From NCBI GenBank assembly GCA_903890485.1, contig CAITBM010000063.1, positions 62,001-126,000 of the forward strand: 64,000 bases of DNA, written 5' to 3'. The DNA is from an uncultured Opitutaceae bacterium. Its GTDB lineage: Bacteria; Verrucomicrobiota; Verrucomicrobiia; Opitutales; Opitutaceae. The notes below the pieces were generated by a model. The model did not search any database. It had not been told where the DNA came from and worked only from the letters and a program-made list of their open reading frames with translations. Position 1 is the stretch's first letter; every line of letters starts with the position of its first letter. Shown here one piece after another: positions 16,073 through 25,300 of the stretch. The position numbers and the translations under genes are program-made.

Positions 16073-17701
16073 GTGGTCTCGGTACGGCATACAGATTCGC
16101 AAGCAACCGACGGCACCCCTGAGGCGTCTCCCGACAACTCATCTGCCGTCAGGCTCAATCTGAAGCGCGCGTTCCTCGCGATCACGCTGAGCTTTGTATT
16201 CCTCGGCGCGCTCATCGTCGTGCTTGGGATCACCAGCTTCAAGCTTTCCAAGGACGGGACCGCCCAGAGCGGGGATCTCACCAAGAGACTATTGCCTGCG
16301 CTGGAGGCGGTCTCGGGTCTCGAGGTATCGACGCTCAAGTTCAACCTATCGAACCTCCAGTTCGTGACCGCCAAGGACGACGAGGCCCAGGCCCGCGAGC
16401 TCACGCATGCGGCCACCTACCTCGAGGAGATCAACACCCAATCCTCGAAATTGGCCCAGCTGTTGGGGACACCCGAGGCGCGTGCCCACCTCGACAAATT
16501 CTTGGAATCCCTGAAGGTTTACCAAGGCTCGGTGGCGAGGCTTCAGAAGGCCCTTAAGGACAATAACTTCGACGAGGCCATGAAGCTTTTGGACGGAGAC
16601 GTCGCTAAGGCCTACCTCGTCATTGAGGCCGATCTCTCGGCCCTGAGCCGGTTCGTCTTTGACCTGGCCAACAACAATGGAGACACCACGCAGAAGCTCC
16701 TCGACCGCAACCTGCGTTCAACGCTCCTGCTGGGCGCTGTGATCGCGGGCCTAGCCCTCATGGCCGTCGGATTTGTCCAGATCCTCTCGACCCGCATTGG
16801 GCGCAGCATGGCGAGGATCTCCGGGACACTCTCGGGCGCGGTGAACGACATCTTTGAAAAGGCCAGCGGGTTCTCGGCGACCAGCAATCTGCTTGCCTCC
16901 GGCGCCAGCGAGCAGGCCGCCTCCCTTGAGGAGACCACGGCCTCGCTCGAGGAGATGGCCAGCATGACCCGGCAGAACGCCGACGCGGCCCAGACCGCGA
17001 AGCAGATCGCCAGCGAGACGCGCACCGCGGTCGAGAATGGATCCGAGGGGATGAAACGCATGACGGCCGCCATGGATGGCATCACCTCCTCCAGCGCCGA
17101 GATCGGAAAAATCATCAAGACGATCGACGACATCGCCTTCCAGACCAACATCCTCGCCCTGAACGCTGCCGTGGAAGCCGCGCGCGCGGGTGAGGTTGGC
17201 GCCGGGTTCGCCGTGGTTGCCGAGGAGGTGCGGGCACTCGCCCTTCGCTCAGCGACCGCCGCAAAGGAGACTTCTGACAAGATCGAGACGGCCCTGCGGC
17301 GAAGCCGCGAAGGCAAGAGCACCAGCGTCGAGGTGGAGAACATGCTCGGCGGCATCGTACAGCAGGTGAAGAAGATGGATTCGCTGGTGGCGGAGATCGC
17401 GACGGCCTCGGCGGAGCAGTCCGACGGGCTGAAGCAGCTCAACACGGCGATGTCCCAGATGGACAAGGTGACGCAATCCAACGCGGCCGGCGCCGAGGAG
17501 ACTGCAAGCGCGGCCCACGAGCTTTCCGGGTACACCGAACTTCTCCGCAAATCCGTCGAGCACTTGAACGCTTTCACAGGCACTCAGGCGAGGGCGGTTG
17601 CCCGAAGCGCCGTTTCCGTGCCCGAGGGCGCCCCGGTTTCCCCGGCACGGCCCAAGGGTTCGGGCCGCGTCACCTGGACGGCCAACGGTAGCCGGTCCTG
17701 A
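16073..17701 (+). CDS. Methyl-accepting chemotaxis protein
   Basis: A 542-residue chemoreceptor starting at GTG 16073, 4 bp after the binding-protein gene; no in-frame ATG exists before the sensor domain. Membrane segments are at about residues 33-54 and 217-239, enclosing a 160-residue all-helical periplasmic domain of four-helix-bundle type. I see no clear HAMP domain. The cytoplasmic rod has the adaptation-region pattern [20 protein letters not shown]. The signalling hairpin at about 361-403 reads [20 protein letters not shown] followed by [20 protein letters not shown]. There is no C-terminal CheR-docking pentapeptide. No che genes are in the window. Tight coupling to the porin and binding protein points to sensing of the same ligand. 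Confidence 0.92.
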   Translation: MVSVRHTDSQATDGTPEASPDNSSAVRLNLKRAFLAITLSFVFLGALIVVLGITSFKLSKDGTAQSGDLTKRLLPALEAVSGLEVSTLKFNLSNLQFVTAKDDEAQARELTHAATYLEEINTQSSKLAQLLGTPEARAHLDKFLESLKVYQGSVARLQKALKDNNFDEAMKLLDGDVAKAYLVIEADLSALSRFVFDLANNNGDTTQKLLDRNLRSTLLLGAVIAGLALMAVGFVQILSTRIGRSMARISGTLSGAVNDIFEKASGFSATSNLLASGASEQAASLEETTASLEEMASMTRQNADAAQTAKQIASETRTAVENGSEGMKRMTAAMDGITSSSAEIGKIIKTIDDIAFQTNILALNAAVEAARAGEVGAGFAVVAEEVRALALRSATAAKETSDKIETALRRSREGKSTSVEVENMLGGIVQQVKKMDSLVAEIATASAEQSDGLKQLNTAMSQMDKVTQSNAAGAEETASAAHELSGYTELLRKSVEHLNAFTGTQARAVARSAVSVPEGAPVSPARPKGSGRVTWTANGSRS

Positions 17702-17721
17702 TCGACCTAGTCCGGCTGGCT

Positions 17722-17738
17722 CCAAGGCCTTGCCTTGG
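17722..17738 (+). terminator. Hairpin after the chemoreceptor operon
   Basis: CCAAGGC and GCCTTGG pair perfectly around a CTT loop, 21 bp after the chemoreceptor stop. No T-run follows, so it is a possible Rho-independent-like end or a transcript-stabilising hairpin. Confidence 0.4.
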
Positions 17739-17780
17739 GTCCCGGGCGATCCATTGTGTCCGGTCGTGGCGGCATCGGAT

Positions 17781-18170
17781 ATGGGCAGGATTAGGCGCGT
17801 GCACGCGTTCGCGTGGCTATGGGAACCCATGGCGGGGGAGCCTTCGTTCCTACTGCGCTCGATGTTTGGGACCAAGGCAGCTTATCTCGACGGGAAGCTC
17901 ATGATCTGTTTTTCGGACGGCAAGGAACCCTGGCGCGGGCTCTTGGTGGCAACGGAGCGACAGCACCACGCCTCGCTGACCGCGGAGATCGGGGACCTGC
18001 GGCCACATTCCGTCCTGCCGAAGTGGCTATACCTGCCCGATGCAGCCGACTCGTTCGAGCGGTCCGCCGAGCGGGTTGTGGAGCTGGCCCTGCACCGGGA
18101 CCCGCGCATCGGGGTCGTGCCCAAGCCACACAAGACCCCGCGCCGAAAGAGCCGGGGGCCGCGGATCTAG
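17781..18170 (+). CDS. Conserved-looking hypothetical protein, weakly TfoX/YjbR-like
   Basis: A 129-residue cytoplasmic protein from ATG 17781. The segment LLRSMFGTKAAYLDGKLMIC followed by WRGLLVATERQHHASL is reminiscent of the N-terminal domain of TfoX/MmcQ-type proteins (MFGGxxxYxxGKxF), but similarity is weak and I do not assign a function. The C-terminus is strongly basic (HKTPRRKSRGPR) and could contact nucleic acid. Its stop overlaps the stop of the convergent xdhC by 4 bp. Codon use resembles the neighbours, so it is probably real. Confidence 0.55.
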   Translation: MGRIRRVHAFAWLWEPMAGEPSFLLRSMFGTKAAYLDGKLMICFSDGKEPWRGLLVATERQHHASLTAEIGDLRPHSVLPKWLYLPDAADSFERSAERVVELALHRDPRIGVVPKPHKTPRRKSRGPRI

Positions 18171-18949
18171 GCGCAGGTGCGCTTTCGGTCCCTTAGGGTG
18201 AGCAGCTGGGAGGCGATGCTCAGGGCGATCTCATGGGGATGATTGGTTCCGAAATCCAGGCCCACCGGGCAATGAAACTGGCCCGCGCGCGCCTCGGGCA
18301 CGCCGTCGGCAATGAGCTCCTGGATCAGGATCTGCCGCTTGGCCTCGCTTCCAATCACCCCGATGAAGGGGAAGTTCCTCTCGGTGAGGGCGCGCCTGAG
18401 GATGGGCCGGTCCGTCGTGTGCCCCATGGTCATGACGACCAGGAACGCGTCGTCGGGAAGGGAGGGCACGCACTCCTCGGGCCTTGCGGCCTCCTGGAGG
18501 GTCACGTTCTGCGCCCGGCTCAGCCTGGAAAGCCACTCCGGCCGGGAGTCGATGACGGTGATCCTGCAGGGCAGGGGGGCCAGCACCGGGATCAGCGCCT
18601 GGGACACGTGGCCGGCGCCGAACACGGCGATATTCCAGGGGCCGGGGCCGAAGTGCGGCTCAAAGTAGAACTTCACCGATCCGCCGCAGGTCATGCCGAC
18701 GTCGCCCTTCAGGGTCCACGACACGAAGCGCGGCTTGGCCTCGCCCGAGGCGAGGATCTCGGAGGCGAGCTTCAGGGCCGCCACCTCGACCTTGCCCCCG
18801 CCGACCGTGCCCGAGTGGAGCCCGTCCGCGGTAACGAGCATCTTGGCCGCGGCGTCCTGCGGGGTGCTCCCAAGGGCCTCAACCAGGGTCACCAGGACAA
18901 AGGGCACGCCCTGGTTCTCGAGGCCCACGAGCTGCTCGTAGATCGTCAC
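18167..18949 (-). CDS. xdhC: Xanthine dehydrogenase accessory protein (XdhC/CoxI family)
   Basis: A 260-residue XdhC/CoxI-family protein, which binds molybdenum cofactor, supports its sulfuration and inserts it into xanthine dehydrogenase. Seen: the N-terminal domain with ALGSTPQDAAAKMLV and GTVGGGKVEVAALK, MTCGGSVKFYFEP, and a Rossmann-type C-terminal half beginning IAVFGAGHVSQALIPVL. I use GTG 18949, which overlaps the sufT stop as GTGA; a longer frame exists but starts inside sufT. The gene is thus the last member of the suf operon, not of the purine operon that encodes its client at 10490, tying xanthine dehydrogenase maturation to iron-sulfur assembly control. Confidence 0.85.
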   Translation of the reverse strand: MTIYEQLVGLENQGVPFVLVTLVEALGSTPQDAAAKMLVTADGLHSGTVGGGKVEVAALKLASEILASGEAKPRFVSWTLKGDVGMTCGGSVKFYFEPHFGPGPWNIAVFGAGHVSQALIPVLAPLPCRITVIDSRPEWLSRLSRAQNVTLQEAARPEECVPSLPDDAFLVVMTMGHTTDRPILRRALTERNFPFIGVIGSEAKRQILIQELIADGVPEARAGQFHCPVGLDFGTNHPHEIALSIASQLLTLRDRKRTCA

Positions 18950-19497
18950 ACCAGGCCGAGCTTCATCTTGCCCTCCTCGCTGATCATCGACTGGTTCCAC
19001 GGCGGATCCCAGGTGATGCGCACGTCGGCGTCGCCGACACCGGGCACCAGGAGAATCTTGCCCTTGGCATCCTCGGCGATCGCAGGGCCCATGCCGCAGC
19101 CGGGGGCGGTGAGGGTCATCGCCACGTTCACCTTGAACGAGGCTTCGGGCGTCTTCTCAACGTCCATCGAGTAGACCAGCCCCAGGTCCACGATGTTCAC
19201 CGGAATCTCCGGGTCGTAGACCTTGCGCAGCTGGTCCCAGAGGGCCTCCGGGTTCGGGGCGCCGTCAGCCAGGGTCGCCGCCTCGACCGAGTGGTCGGAG
19301 GCCTCCTCCCCGAGCGCATCGCCGTCCTTCCCGTCTATACGGAACAGGCCGTGGTCAGTCTGGACGGTGTAGCTGCCGCCGAGCGTCTGGTGGATCTGGA
19401 TCCGGGTCCCCGTGGGAAGGAGGCTCTTCTCGCCCGAGGGGATCTGCGTTGCGGTCACCTCACGCGAGAGCACACGGTCGCGGTTCTTGGGAATCAT
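18946..19497 (-). CDS. sufT: SufT, DUF59/MIP18-type Fe-S assembly factor
   Basis: A 183-residue SufT protein. The C-terminal MIP18/DUF59 domain is clear: WDQLRKVYDPEIPVNIVDLG, then MTLTAPGCGMGPAIAEDAK and VRITWDPPW, including the conserved Cys. The N-terminal 70 residues form the extra beta-rich region (PTGTRIQIHQTLGGSYTVQT) characteristic of the suf-linked subgroup. SufT proteins assist Fe-S cluster maturation, probably during transfer to targets. It lies 17 bp after sufD and is translationally coupled to xdhC by a GTGA overlap. Confidence 0.9.
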   Translation of the reverse strand: MIPKNRDRVLSREVTATQIPSGEKSLLPTGTRIQIHQTLGGSYTVQTDHGLFRIDGKDGDALGEEASDHSVEAATLADGAPNPEALWDQLRKVYDPEIPVNIVDLGLVYSMDVEKTPEASFKVNVAMTLTAPGCGMGPAIAEDAKGKILLVPGVGDADVRITWDPPWNQSMISEEGKMKLGLV

Positions 19498-19514
19498 GGG
19501 TTGGAAATCTTGTC

Positions 19515-20837
19515 TTACTTGCCGAAGCGCCGGCGGATCAGGCCGCGGATGGCCGAGTGGAGTTCCTCGTTCTCGAGCCGGGAGAGCACATCCTCGAAGA
19601 AGCCGAACACGAGGAGCTCGTGGGCGGCCTTTTCCGGTATCCCGCGCGACTTCAGGTAGAACGCCTGGTCGGCATCGATCGGGGCGCTGGTGGCCCCGTG
19701 CGTGCAGCGGACATCGTTTGCCTGGATCTCGAGCCCGGGGAGCGAGTTCGACTCGGCGTCCTCGCTGAGCATCAGGTTCCTGTTGCTCTGGTAGGCGTCG
19801 GTCTTCTGGGCGTCGGGGTCCACGACAATGAGCCCGGAGAAGATCGTGCGCGCCTTGTCCAGGAGCGCGTTCTTGTAGAGGAGGTCCGACTTGGTATTGG
19901 GGGCCTGGTGGATCTGGAGCGTCCTCTGGTCGAACTCCCGGGCCCCGGTGGCGACCGTGAGGGCCAGCATCTCCGAGAACCCGCCGGGCGCCTGCAGCTG
20001 GCTCAGCGACTCGTGGCGGGCCTGCTTGGCGCCCAGGTGGAGGTTAAGCGACTGGACCCGGGCGTCCCTGCGCACGACGGTCGAGTTGAACTGCATCGAG
20101 AGCGACTCCATGGACCAGCTCTGCGCGGCGACGTAGGTGATCTTCGCCCCGTGCCCCGCATAGAGGTCGTTGGCCCCGCAGGCGAAGTGGCCGAACTCGT
20201 CGTTGGAGAGGAAGTGGTCGACGATCGTCACCTTGGAGTTCTCCTCGGCGATCACCAGCGTGTGCGGGAACACCGCCGTGCCCGGGCCCTCGGCCGAGTG
20301 GATGAGGACGATCGGCTCCTCGACCTGCACGCCGCGCGGGACGTACACGAATGCGCCGTCGGCGATAAAGGCCTCGTGGAGCGCCGCAAACTTGGCCGAT
20401 CCCAGCTTCTGGGGCTGCGCCATGAAGTGCTGGCGGAAGAGCTCGGGGTGCCTCTCGGCAGCCTCCGTCAGGGTGCACACCACGACTCCGGCCGCGGCGA
20501 CCGAGTCGCGGAGGGCGTTTCGGGTCCCCAGGCGGCCGTTCACGAAGGTGAGGGTGGGTTCCGCCGCGAGCGAGAACGCGCCCTTTGCCGCCTTGGCGTC
20601 CCGGGTGCTCGCCTGGTCGTGCACGTAGCCGTCCAGCTTGATCCCGGAGATCGTGCTGAACCTCCAGCTCTCGTCGGTGCGGGTCGGCATCGGGAGCGCC
20701 TCGAAGCGGGCGTAGGCGGAGCGCTTGCGCTCGTGCCAGAGGGCGGGGACCGAGGCAAGGTGCTCCGCGAAGGCGGCGGGCGTGAAGGAGCCCACGGCTG
20801 CGGTCGAGGGCGTGGTGAGGGCGGGGGCGGCGGCCAT
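19515..20837 (-). CDS. sufD: Fe-S cluster assembly scaffold subunit SufD
   Basis: A 440-residue SufD protein, part of the SufBC2D scaffold. The N-terminal helical region is followed by the SufBD beta-helix core (YVPRGVQVEEPIVLIHSAEG, NSKVTIVDHFLSNDE, AQSWSMESLSMQFN) and the C-terminal segment with CTHGATSAPIDADQAFYLKS, RGIPEKAAHELLVFGFFEDV. The HGAT segment carries the conserved His of SufB/SufD. The gene starts 3 bp after sufB ends, so translation is coupled. Confidence 0.93.
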   Translation of the reverse strand: MAAAPALTTPSTAAVGSFTPAAFAEHLASVPALWHERKRSAYARFEALPMPTRTDESWRFSTISGIKLDGYVHDQASTRDAKAAKGAFSLAAEPTLTFVNGRLGTRNALRDSVAAAGVVVCTLTEAAERHPELFRQHFMAQPQKLGSAKFAALHEAFIADGAFVYVPRGVQVEEPIVLIHSAEGPGTAVFPHTLVIAEENSKVTIVDHFLSNDEFGHFACGANDLYAGHGAKITYVAAQSWSMESLSMQFNSTVVRRDARVQSLNLHLGAKQARHESLSQLQAPGGFSEMLALTVATGAREFDQRTLQIHQAPNTKSDLLYKNALLDKARTIFSGLIVVDPDAQKTDAYQSNRNLMLSEDAESNSLPGLEIQANDVRCTHGATSAPIDADQAFYLKSRGIPEKAAHELLVFGFFEDVLSRLENEELHSAIRGLIRRRFGK

Positions 20838-20840
20838 GGC

Positions 20841-22277
20841 TTAACCCACGCTCCCTTCCATCTCCAGGTCGATCAGGCGCTTGAGCTCCACGGAGTACTC
20901 CATGGGGAACTGGCGCGCCAGGTCGTTTACGAATCCGTTCACCGACAGGCTCATCGCCTGCCCCTCGGTCAGCCCGCGCTGCTGCATGTAGAAGATCTGG
21001 TCGGCGCTCACCTTGGAGACGCTCGCCTCGTGCTGGACGGCGTGGCGGTCGCCCCGGACGGTGATTGACGGGTAGGTGTCCGTCCTGCTGTTGGTGTTGA
21101 TCAGGAGCGCGTCGCACTCGGTGTTGTTCTTGCAGCCCTTGAGCCCCCTCGGGATGTGGACCACCCCGCGGTAGGTGGCGCGGCCCTGGCCCACGGAGAT
21201 CGACTTGGAAACCACCGTGGAGGTGGTCTCGTCGGCCGCGTGGACCATCTTTGCCCCGGTGTCCTGGTGCTGGCCGTCGTTGGCCAGCGCGATCGAGATC
21301 ACCTCGCCGCGGGCCTTGCGCCCCTTCAGCACAACGCCCGGGTATTTCATCGTGAGCCGGCTGCCGATGTTGCAGTCGATCCACTTGATCTCGCTCTCCT
21401 CGTGCGCCAGGCCGCGCTTGGTGACCAGGTTGAACACGTTGGACGACCAGTTCTGTACCGTGATGTACTGGATCTTGGCCCCCTTGAGCGCCACCAGCTC
21501 GACGACCGCGCTGTGGAGCGTCGCCGTCGAGAACTTGGGCGCCGTGCAGCCCTCCATATAGGTGAGCTCGCTGCCTTCATCGCAGATGATGAGCGTCCGC
21601 TCAAACTGGCCGAAGTTCTCCGCGTTGATCCGGAAATAGGCCTGGAGGGGGTGGGAGACCTTGACCCCGGGCGGGACGTAGATGAACGAGCCGCCGGAGA
21701 ACACAGCGCTGTTGAGCGCCGAGAACTTGTTGTCACCCGTAGGGATCACCTTGCCGAAGAACTTGCGGAAGATCTCGGGGTGCTCCCTTAAGCCCTCGGT
21801 CGAGTTCATGAAGATGACGCCCTGCTTGGCGACGGCCTCCTTGATGTTCGAGTAGGCGGCCTCGGAGTCGAACTGCGCCTCGACCCCGGCCAGGAACTTG
21901 CGCTCCTGCTCGGGAATCCCGAGACGCTCGAACGTGCGCTTGATGTCCTCGGGGACCTCGTCCCACGTGCGCTTGGGCTTGAGGCCCTGGGAGAGGTAGT
22001 AGCGGATCTTGTCGAAGTTGATGTTCTCCAGGTCCTTGGTCGCCCAGTGCGTCGGCAGCGGCTTGGACTGGAATGTCTTCAGGGCGTTCTGGCGGAACTC
22101 CCGGATCCACGGCGCCTCCTTCTTCACCGCGGAGATGTAGTCGACGGTGCGGTCGGAGAGGCCCGTGCCCGCGTCAAAGTCGTACGTCATGTCGTACTTG
22201 AAGTTGCCGGACGTCTGGTCGATCCCGGCCACCGGGTTCTCGGCCGTTGTCTCGAGCGTGTCTGTGATTTCGGACAT
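20841..22277 (-). CDS. sufB: Fe-S cluster assembly scaffold subunit SufB
   Basis: A 478-residue SufB protein, the main scaffold on which clusters form. Recognisable segments include [20 protein letters not shown]-type sequence ([13 protein letters not shown]), [43 protein letters not shown], the [13 protein letters not shown] loop, [10 protein letters not shown] and [20 protein letters not shown]. Length and order match typical SufB. It lies between sufC and sufD. Confidence 0.96.
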   Translation of the reverse strand: MSEITDTLETTAENPVAGIDQTSGNFKYDMTYDFDAGTGLSDRTVDYISAVKKEAPWIREFRQNALKTFQSKPLPTHWATKDLENINFDKIRYYLSQGLKPKRTWDEVPEDIKRTFERLGIPEQERKFLAGVEAQFDSEAAYSNIKEAVAKQGVIFMNSTEGLREHPEIFRKFFGKVIPTGDNKFSALNSAVFSGGSFIYVPPGVKVSHPLQAYFRINAENFGQFERTLIICDEGSELTYMEGCTAPKFSTATLHSAVVELVALKGAKIQYITVQNWSSNVFNLVTKRGLAHEESEIKWIDCNIGSRLTMKYPGVVLKGRKARGEVISIALANDGQHQDTGAKMVHAADETTSTVVSKSISVGQGRATYRGVVHIPRGLKGCKNNTECDALLINTNSRTDTYPSITVRGDRHAVQHEASVSKVSADQIFYMQQRGLTEGQAMSLSVNGFVNDLARQFPMEYSVELKRLIDLEMEGSVG

Positions 22278-22295
22278 GGTGTTGGTCCTCCCGGT

Positions 22296-23051
22296 TTAGG
22301 CGGTTGCGAGCTCCTGCTTAACCCAGTCGTAGCCGCGGGACTCGAGCTCCAGGGCGAGCGACTTGTCGCCGCTCTTGACGATGCGCCCGTCGATCATCAC
22401 GTGGACGTGGTCGGGGACGATGTAGCTGAGGAGCCTCTGGTAGTGGGTGATCAAAAGGATGCCGAGGTTCGGCCCCCTCAAGCTGTTGACGCCGTCCGAG
22501 ACGATGCGCAGGGCGTCGATGTCGAGCCCGGAGTCCGTCTCGTCCATGAGCGCGAACTTGGGCTCCAGCATGGCCATCTGCAGGATCTCGCTGCGCTTCT
22601 TCTCGCCGCCGGAAAAACCCTCGTTCACCGAGCGCGACGTGAACTTCCGGTCGATCTTAAGGAGGTCCATCTTCTGGTAGAGGCGCTTGTAGTAGCCCGA
22701 GGCGTCGATCTCCTCGCCCTCGGCCATGCGGGCCTGGAGCGCAGCCCGGAGGAAGTTCGCGATGCTGACCCCGGGGATCTCGCTCGGGTACTGGAAAGCG
22801 AGGAAGATGCCCTCCCTGGCCCGCTCGTCGGACTCCTTCTCGAGGATCGACTTGCCGTCGATGAGGACGTCGCCCTGCGTGATCGTGTAGTCGGGATGGC
22901 CGGCGATCGCCTTGGCCATGGTCGATTTGCCGGTGCCGTTGGGCCCCATGATGGCGTGGATCTCGCCGGTATTGATCGTCAGGGTGACGCCCTTGACGAT
23001 TTCCTTGTCCCCGGTGGAGACGTGAAGGTTTTTGATTTCGAGGGAGGACAT
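22296..23051 (-). CDS. sufC: Fe-S assembly ATPase SufC
   Basis: A 251-residue ABC-type ATPase of the SufBCD complex. Walker A is GPNGTGKS (residues 36-43), the signature is FSGGEKKR, Walker B is [11 protein letters not shown] and the switch His lies in [13 protein letters not shown] 23051 gives the standard start ([18 protein letters not shown]); the frame is open further into fur. It starts 8 bp after the fur-type gene. No sufS, sufE or sufU gene is in this operon. Confidence 0.96.
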   Translation of the reverse strand: MSSLEIKNLHVSTGDKEIVKGVTLTINTGEIHAIMGPNGTGKSTMAKAIAGHPDYTITQGDVLIDGKSILEKESDERAREGIFLAFQYPSEIPGVSIANFLRAALQARMAEGEEIDASGYYKRLYQKMDLLKIDRKFTSRSVNEGFSGGEKKRSEILQMAMLEPKFALMDETDSGLDIDALRIVSDGVNSLRGPNLGILLITHYQRLLSYIVPDHVHVMIDGRIVKSGDKSLALELESRGYDWVKQELATA

Positions 23052-23059
23052 GCTGAGGA

Positions 23060-23503
23060 TTAAGGTGTCGGTTGGGTCGGGGCCGTGTTGGCCTTGCCGC
23101 GGAAGATGATCTCGACCGAGGAGGCTTCGAATCCGGGGGGAAGAATGGACTTCACCTGGTCGATGAGTCCCGCCGGCAGGTCGATGTCGTGGGTCGCGCC
23201 CGTCTTCGTGTCGTGAAAATGGGCGTGGGGGTGCAGGTTGGGGCAGTAGCGGGTCGGCCCCCTCTCGAAATTCACGGTCCGCACGAGGTCGCACTGAACC
23301 AGCGCCTCCAGGCAGTTGTAGACCGTGGCGAGCGAGATCATCGGCAGTTCTGGCTTCGCCCGCGCGAACACCTCCTCGGCTGTCGGATGATCCCGCTTCT
23401 TTAAGAGGAGGTTGTAAATCACCTCGCGCTGCGGCGTCGAGCGGAGCCCGCTGTCGGAAAGGCGCTGGGCTAGGGCTTCAGAGCTGTCGGTGTTGGATAC
23501 CAT
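23060..23503 (-). CDS. Fur-family regulator heading the suf operon
   Basis: A 147-residue Fur/PerR-family repressor (ATG 23503 chosen; an upstream in-frame start adds 6 residues). The winged-helix part is typical: [52 protein letters not shown]. The dimerisation part has [20 protein letters not shown], keeping the His-rich regulatory site, but I see no CxxC pairs for a structural zinc. Being first in the operon and directly behind Fur-box-like sites, it probably autoregulates suf in response to iron or peroxide. It could be Fur, PerR or a suf-specific paralogue; sequence alone does not decide. Confidence 0.88.
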   Translation of the reverse strand: MVSNTDSSEALAQRLSDSGLRSTPQREVIYNLLLKKRDHPTAEEVFARAKPELPMISLATVYNCLEALVQCDLVRTVNFERGPTRYCPNLHPHAHFHDTKTGATHDIDLPAGLIDQVKSILPPGFEASSVEIIFRGKANTAPTQPTP

Positions 23504-23530
23504 GAGCAGAGCGAACCCCACTACCTAATT

Positions 23531-23570
23531 GGAATGGTTCTCAGTTTCAACTAGGAATGAGAATCATTCT
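23531..23570. promoter_or_regulatory. Two facing Fur-box-like sites upstream of fur-suf
   Basis: GAATGAGAATCATTC (23555-23569) is a 6-3-6 inverted repeat and a close match to the core of the Fur box. A second copy lies inverted at 23531-23543: its reverse complement TGAGAACCATTCC differs from TGAGAATCATTCT (23558-23570) at two positions. An AT-rich stretch (23571-23612) that stands out from the GC-rich surroundings is probably the suf promoter. The sites lie 28-67 bp upstream of the fur start, as expected for autorepression. Confidence 0.75.
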
Positions 23571-23714
23571 AATTAATTACTGTAAGTATATATATATAAG
23601 ATCTATAGATACCTCAATTCGAGCAAATTTTGACCTGAATTGCCTCCAAAGCAGCGAATATCCCGACTGATTTCCGGCTTTGAGCGCCAATCCGGAACTG
23701 ACTCCGATCAACGC

Positions 23715-23822
23715 TTAATCACAGCGAAAGGTCATCATGCTCTCGCCCAAGATGAGGATAACCTTCTCATCGGTGATCGACCCCGCTGCTCGAATGATAT
23801 GCTCGAGCTGCGATCTCGTCAT
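23715..23822 (-). pseudogene. Truncated nucleotidyltransferase-like gene remnant
   Basis: A 35-codon frame starts at ATG 23822, overlapping the previous stop as ATGA. It begins MTRSQLEHIIRAAGSIT, then DEKVILILG, which resembles the N-terminus of a nucleotidyltransferase-like family (MTRxQLEHIIRAAG...VIGSQAILG) usually a few hundred residues long. The reading then ends TFRCD-stop, so nearly all of the enzyme is missing. This looks like the 5' scar of a deleted gene whose small partner survives upstream. Confidence 0.5.
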
Positions 23823-24121
23823 GGGGTTTTCAGTAATTCCAATCGTTGCTCGTCCTCGAGGAATCCTCCGAAGGGCACACTTTGCCTTATGCGGTCCCCT
23901 TGGGCAGACTCATCAAGTAGCGTCGAACGCAAAGATGCCCAGGGTAGATCAAGCAAGTCCTTCCACTCGGTCCTCAGGCCAGCATTGGAATAGCGGCTGG
24001 CTTGAACCCTTGCCTTATCAAGCAACGTTGGATCTGCCTCGATTCTCTCTACGCAGGCCTCCACCAGTCGCAACAATCGCCTATCGACGTCGCCGTGCGT
24101 GGACGATGGGGAGGCCTTCAT
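23819..24121 (-). CDS. Small antitoxin-like protein partnered with the truncated nucleotidyltransferase
   Basis: A 100-residue cytoplasmic protein. The pattern RLLRLVEACVERIEADPTLL followed by RIRQSVPFGGFLEDEQRLELL resembles a widespread small family (…RIxxDPxLLxxAR…LRQSSPFAGxLxxxER…) that I associate with two-gene toxin-antitoxin-like operons next to nucleotidyltransferases. Its stop overlaps the start of the truncated nucleotidyltransferase frame (ATGA), the normal coupling of such pairs. It lies 18 bp after trxB and may be transcribed with it. Base composition is less GC-rich than its neighbours, consistent with acquisition. Confidence 0.5.
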   Translation of the reverse strand: MKASPSSTHGDVDRRLLRLVEACVERIEADPTLLDKARVQASRYSNAGLRTEWKDLLDLPWASLRSTLLDESAQGDRIRQSVPFGGFLEDEQRLELLKTP

Positions 24122-24139
24122 TGCAGCCCAATCTTTGCA

Positions 24140-25087
24140 TCAACCTCCGTGTTCAGCAAGCCAACGTTCGGCGTCAATGGCGGCTTGGCAGCCCATACCG
24201 GCCGCCGTAATCGCCTGGCGGTAAACATGATCGGCGCAGTCACCCGCGACATAAACGCCGGGAACCTTGGTCCTGACCTGCGAGCCCTCGGTCGGGACAA
24301 AGTACCCGTTGGAATCGACGTCGAGGACCGAGGCAAACGGGCCCGAGTTGGGCACGTGGCCGATGGCGACGAAGATGCCCTTTGCCGGAAGCACCCGCTC
24401 GGCACCGGTCTTCAGGTTCCTGACCTTCAGGCCCGAGACCGCCCCCTCGCTGACGCCCTGCACCTCAAGCGGCGCAGAATCCCAGACCATCTCAATCTTT
24501 GGGTGCGAGGTCGCGCGCTCGGCCATGATTCGCGAAGCGCGCAGGGAGTCGCGGCGGTGCACCAGGTAAACCTTGCTCGCGAATCGGGTCAGGAAGAGGG
24601 CCTCCTCCGCAGCGCTGTCGCCGCCACCGATCACCGCAACCTCCATCTTCCGGTAAAACGCCCCGTCACAGGTGGCGCAGGTCGTGACGCCCTTGCCGCC
24701 GTAGAGCTCCTTTTCACCGGGGATGCCCGTCATCCGGGGCGACGCCCCGGTTGCGATGATGACCGCCTTGGCCAGAATGGTGCGGTCCCCGCACACGAGC
24801 TTGCGGGGCATCGAGGTGAAGTCCACGGACTGGACCCAGGCCTGCTCAAAGCGGGTGCCGAACTTTGCGGCCTGCTTGCGCAGGTTGTCCATCAGCTGGA
24901 AGCCGTCCACCCCCTCGGGAAATCCCGGGAAATTCTCGACCTCGCTGGTCGTCGTCAGCTGGCCGCCCGGCAGCGGCCCCTCGATCACGAGCGGGCCCAG
25001 GTTGGCCCGGGCCGTGTACACGGCGGCCGTGAGGCCTGCGCAACCGGTGCCGACAATGACGACGTTCTCCACTTGGGTGTTGGACAT
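24140..25087 (-). CDS. trxB: Thioredoxin reductase
   Basis: A 315-residue low-molecular-weight NADPH-dependent thioredoxin reductase. The FAD motif is [11 protein letters not shown] (residues 12-22), the redox pair is Cys137/Cys140 in CATCDGAFY, and the NADPH site is [12 protein letters not shown] with HRRDSLRAS. The C-terminal FAD motif [20 protein letters not shown] is intact. It is divergent from the exported nitrilase gene across about 210 bp in which I see no other gene. Confidence 0.95.
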   Translation of the reverse strand: MSNTQVENVVIVGTGCAGLTAAVYTARANLGPLVIEGPLPGGQLTTTSEVENFPGFPEGVDGFQLMDNLRKQAAKFGTRFEQAWVQSVDFTSMPRKLVCGDRTILAKAVIIATGASPRMTGIPGEKELYGGKGVTTCATCDGAFYRKMEVAVIGGGDSAAEEALFLTRFASKVYLVHRRDSLRASRIMAERATSHPKIEMVWDSAPLEVQGVSEGAVSGLKVRNLKTGAERVLPAKGIFVAIGHVPNSGPFASVLDVDSNGYFVPTEGSQVRTKVPGVYVAGDCADHVYRQAITAAGMGCQAAIDAERWLAEHGG

Positions 25088-25300
25088 AATAGGGTGTGAC
25101 TAAGACACAGAGATGCAGTCTGGGTTCAGTGCAACTGCGGAAAGTGAACCAAAGAGGGGGGGGCCTCGGCGAGACGCTTTTAGAGCGAAATCAGGACGAA
25201 AAACTGGCCCACGGCCGGCATTGCATCGCAAATGGGTTTCATGGCATTTTAACGGAGTCCCCCAAGAGCCTACGCACCCCGTCCCTCCCAGGAGGCCCCT

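Noticed and set aside
19449-21068. 539-codon plus-strand ORF opposite sufT-sufD-sufB
   Set aside because: Crosses two well-supported minus-strand genes and their intergenic gaps; no motif.
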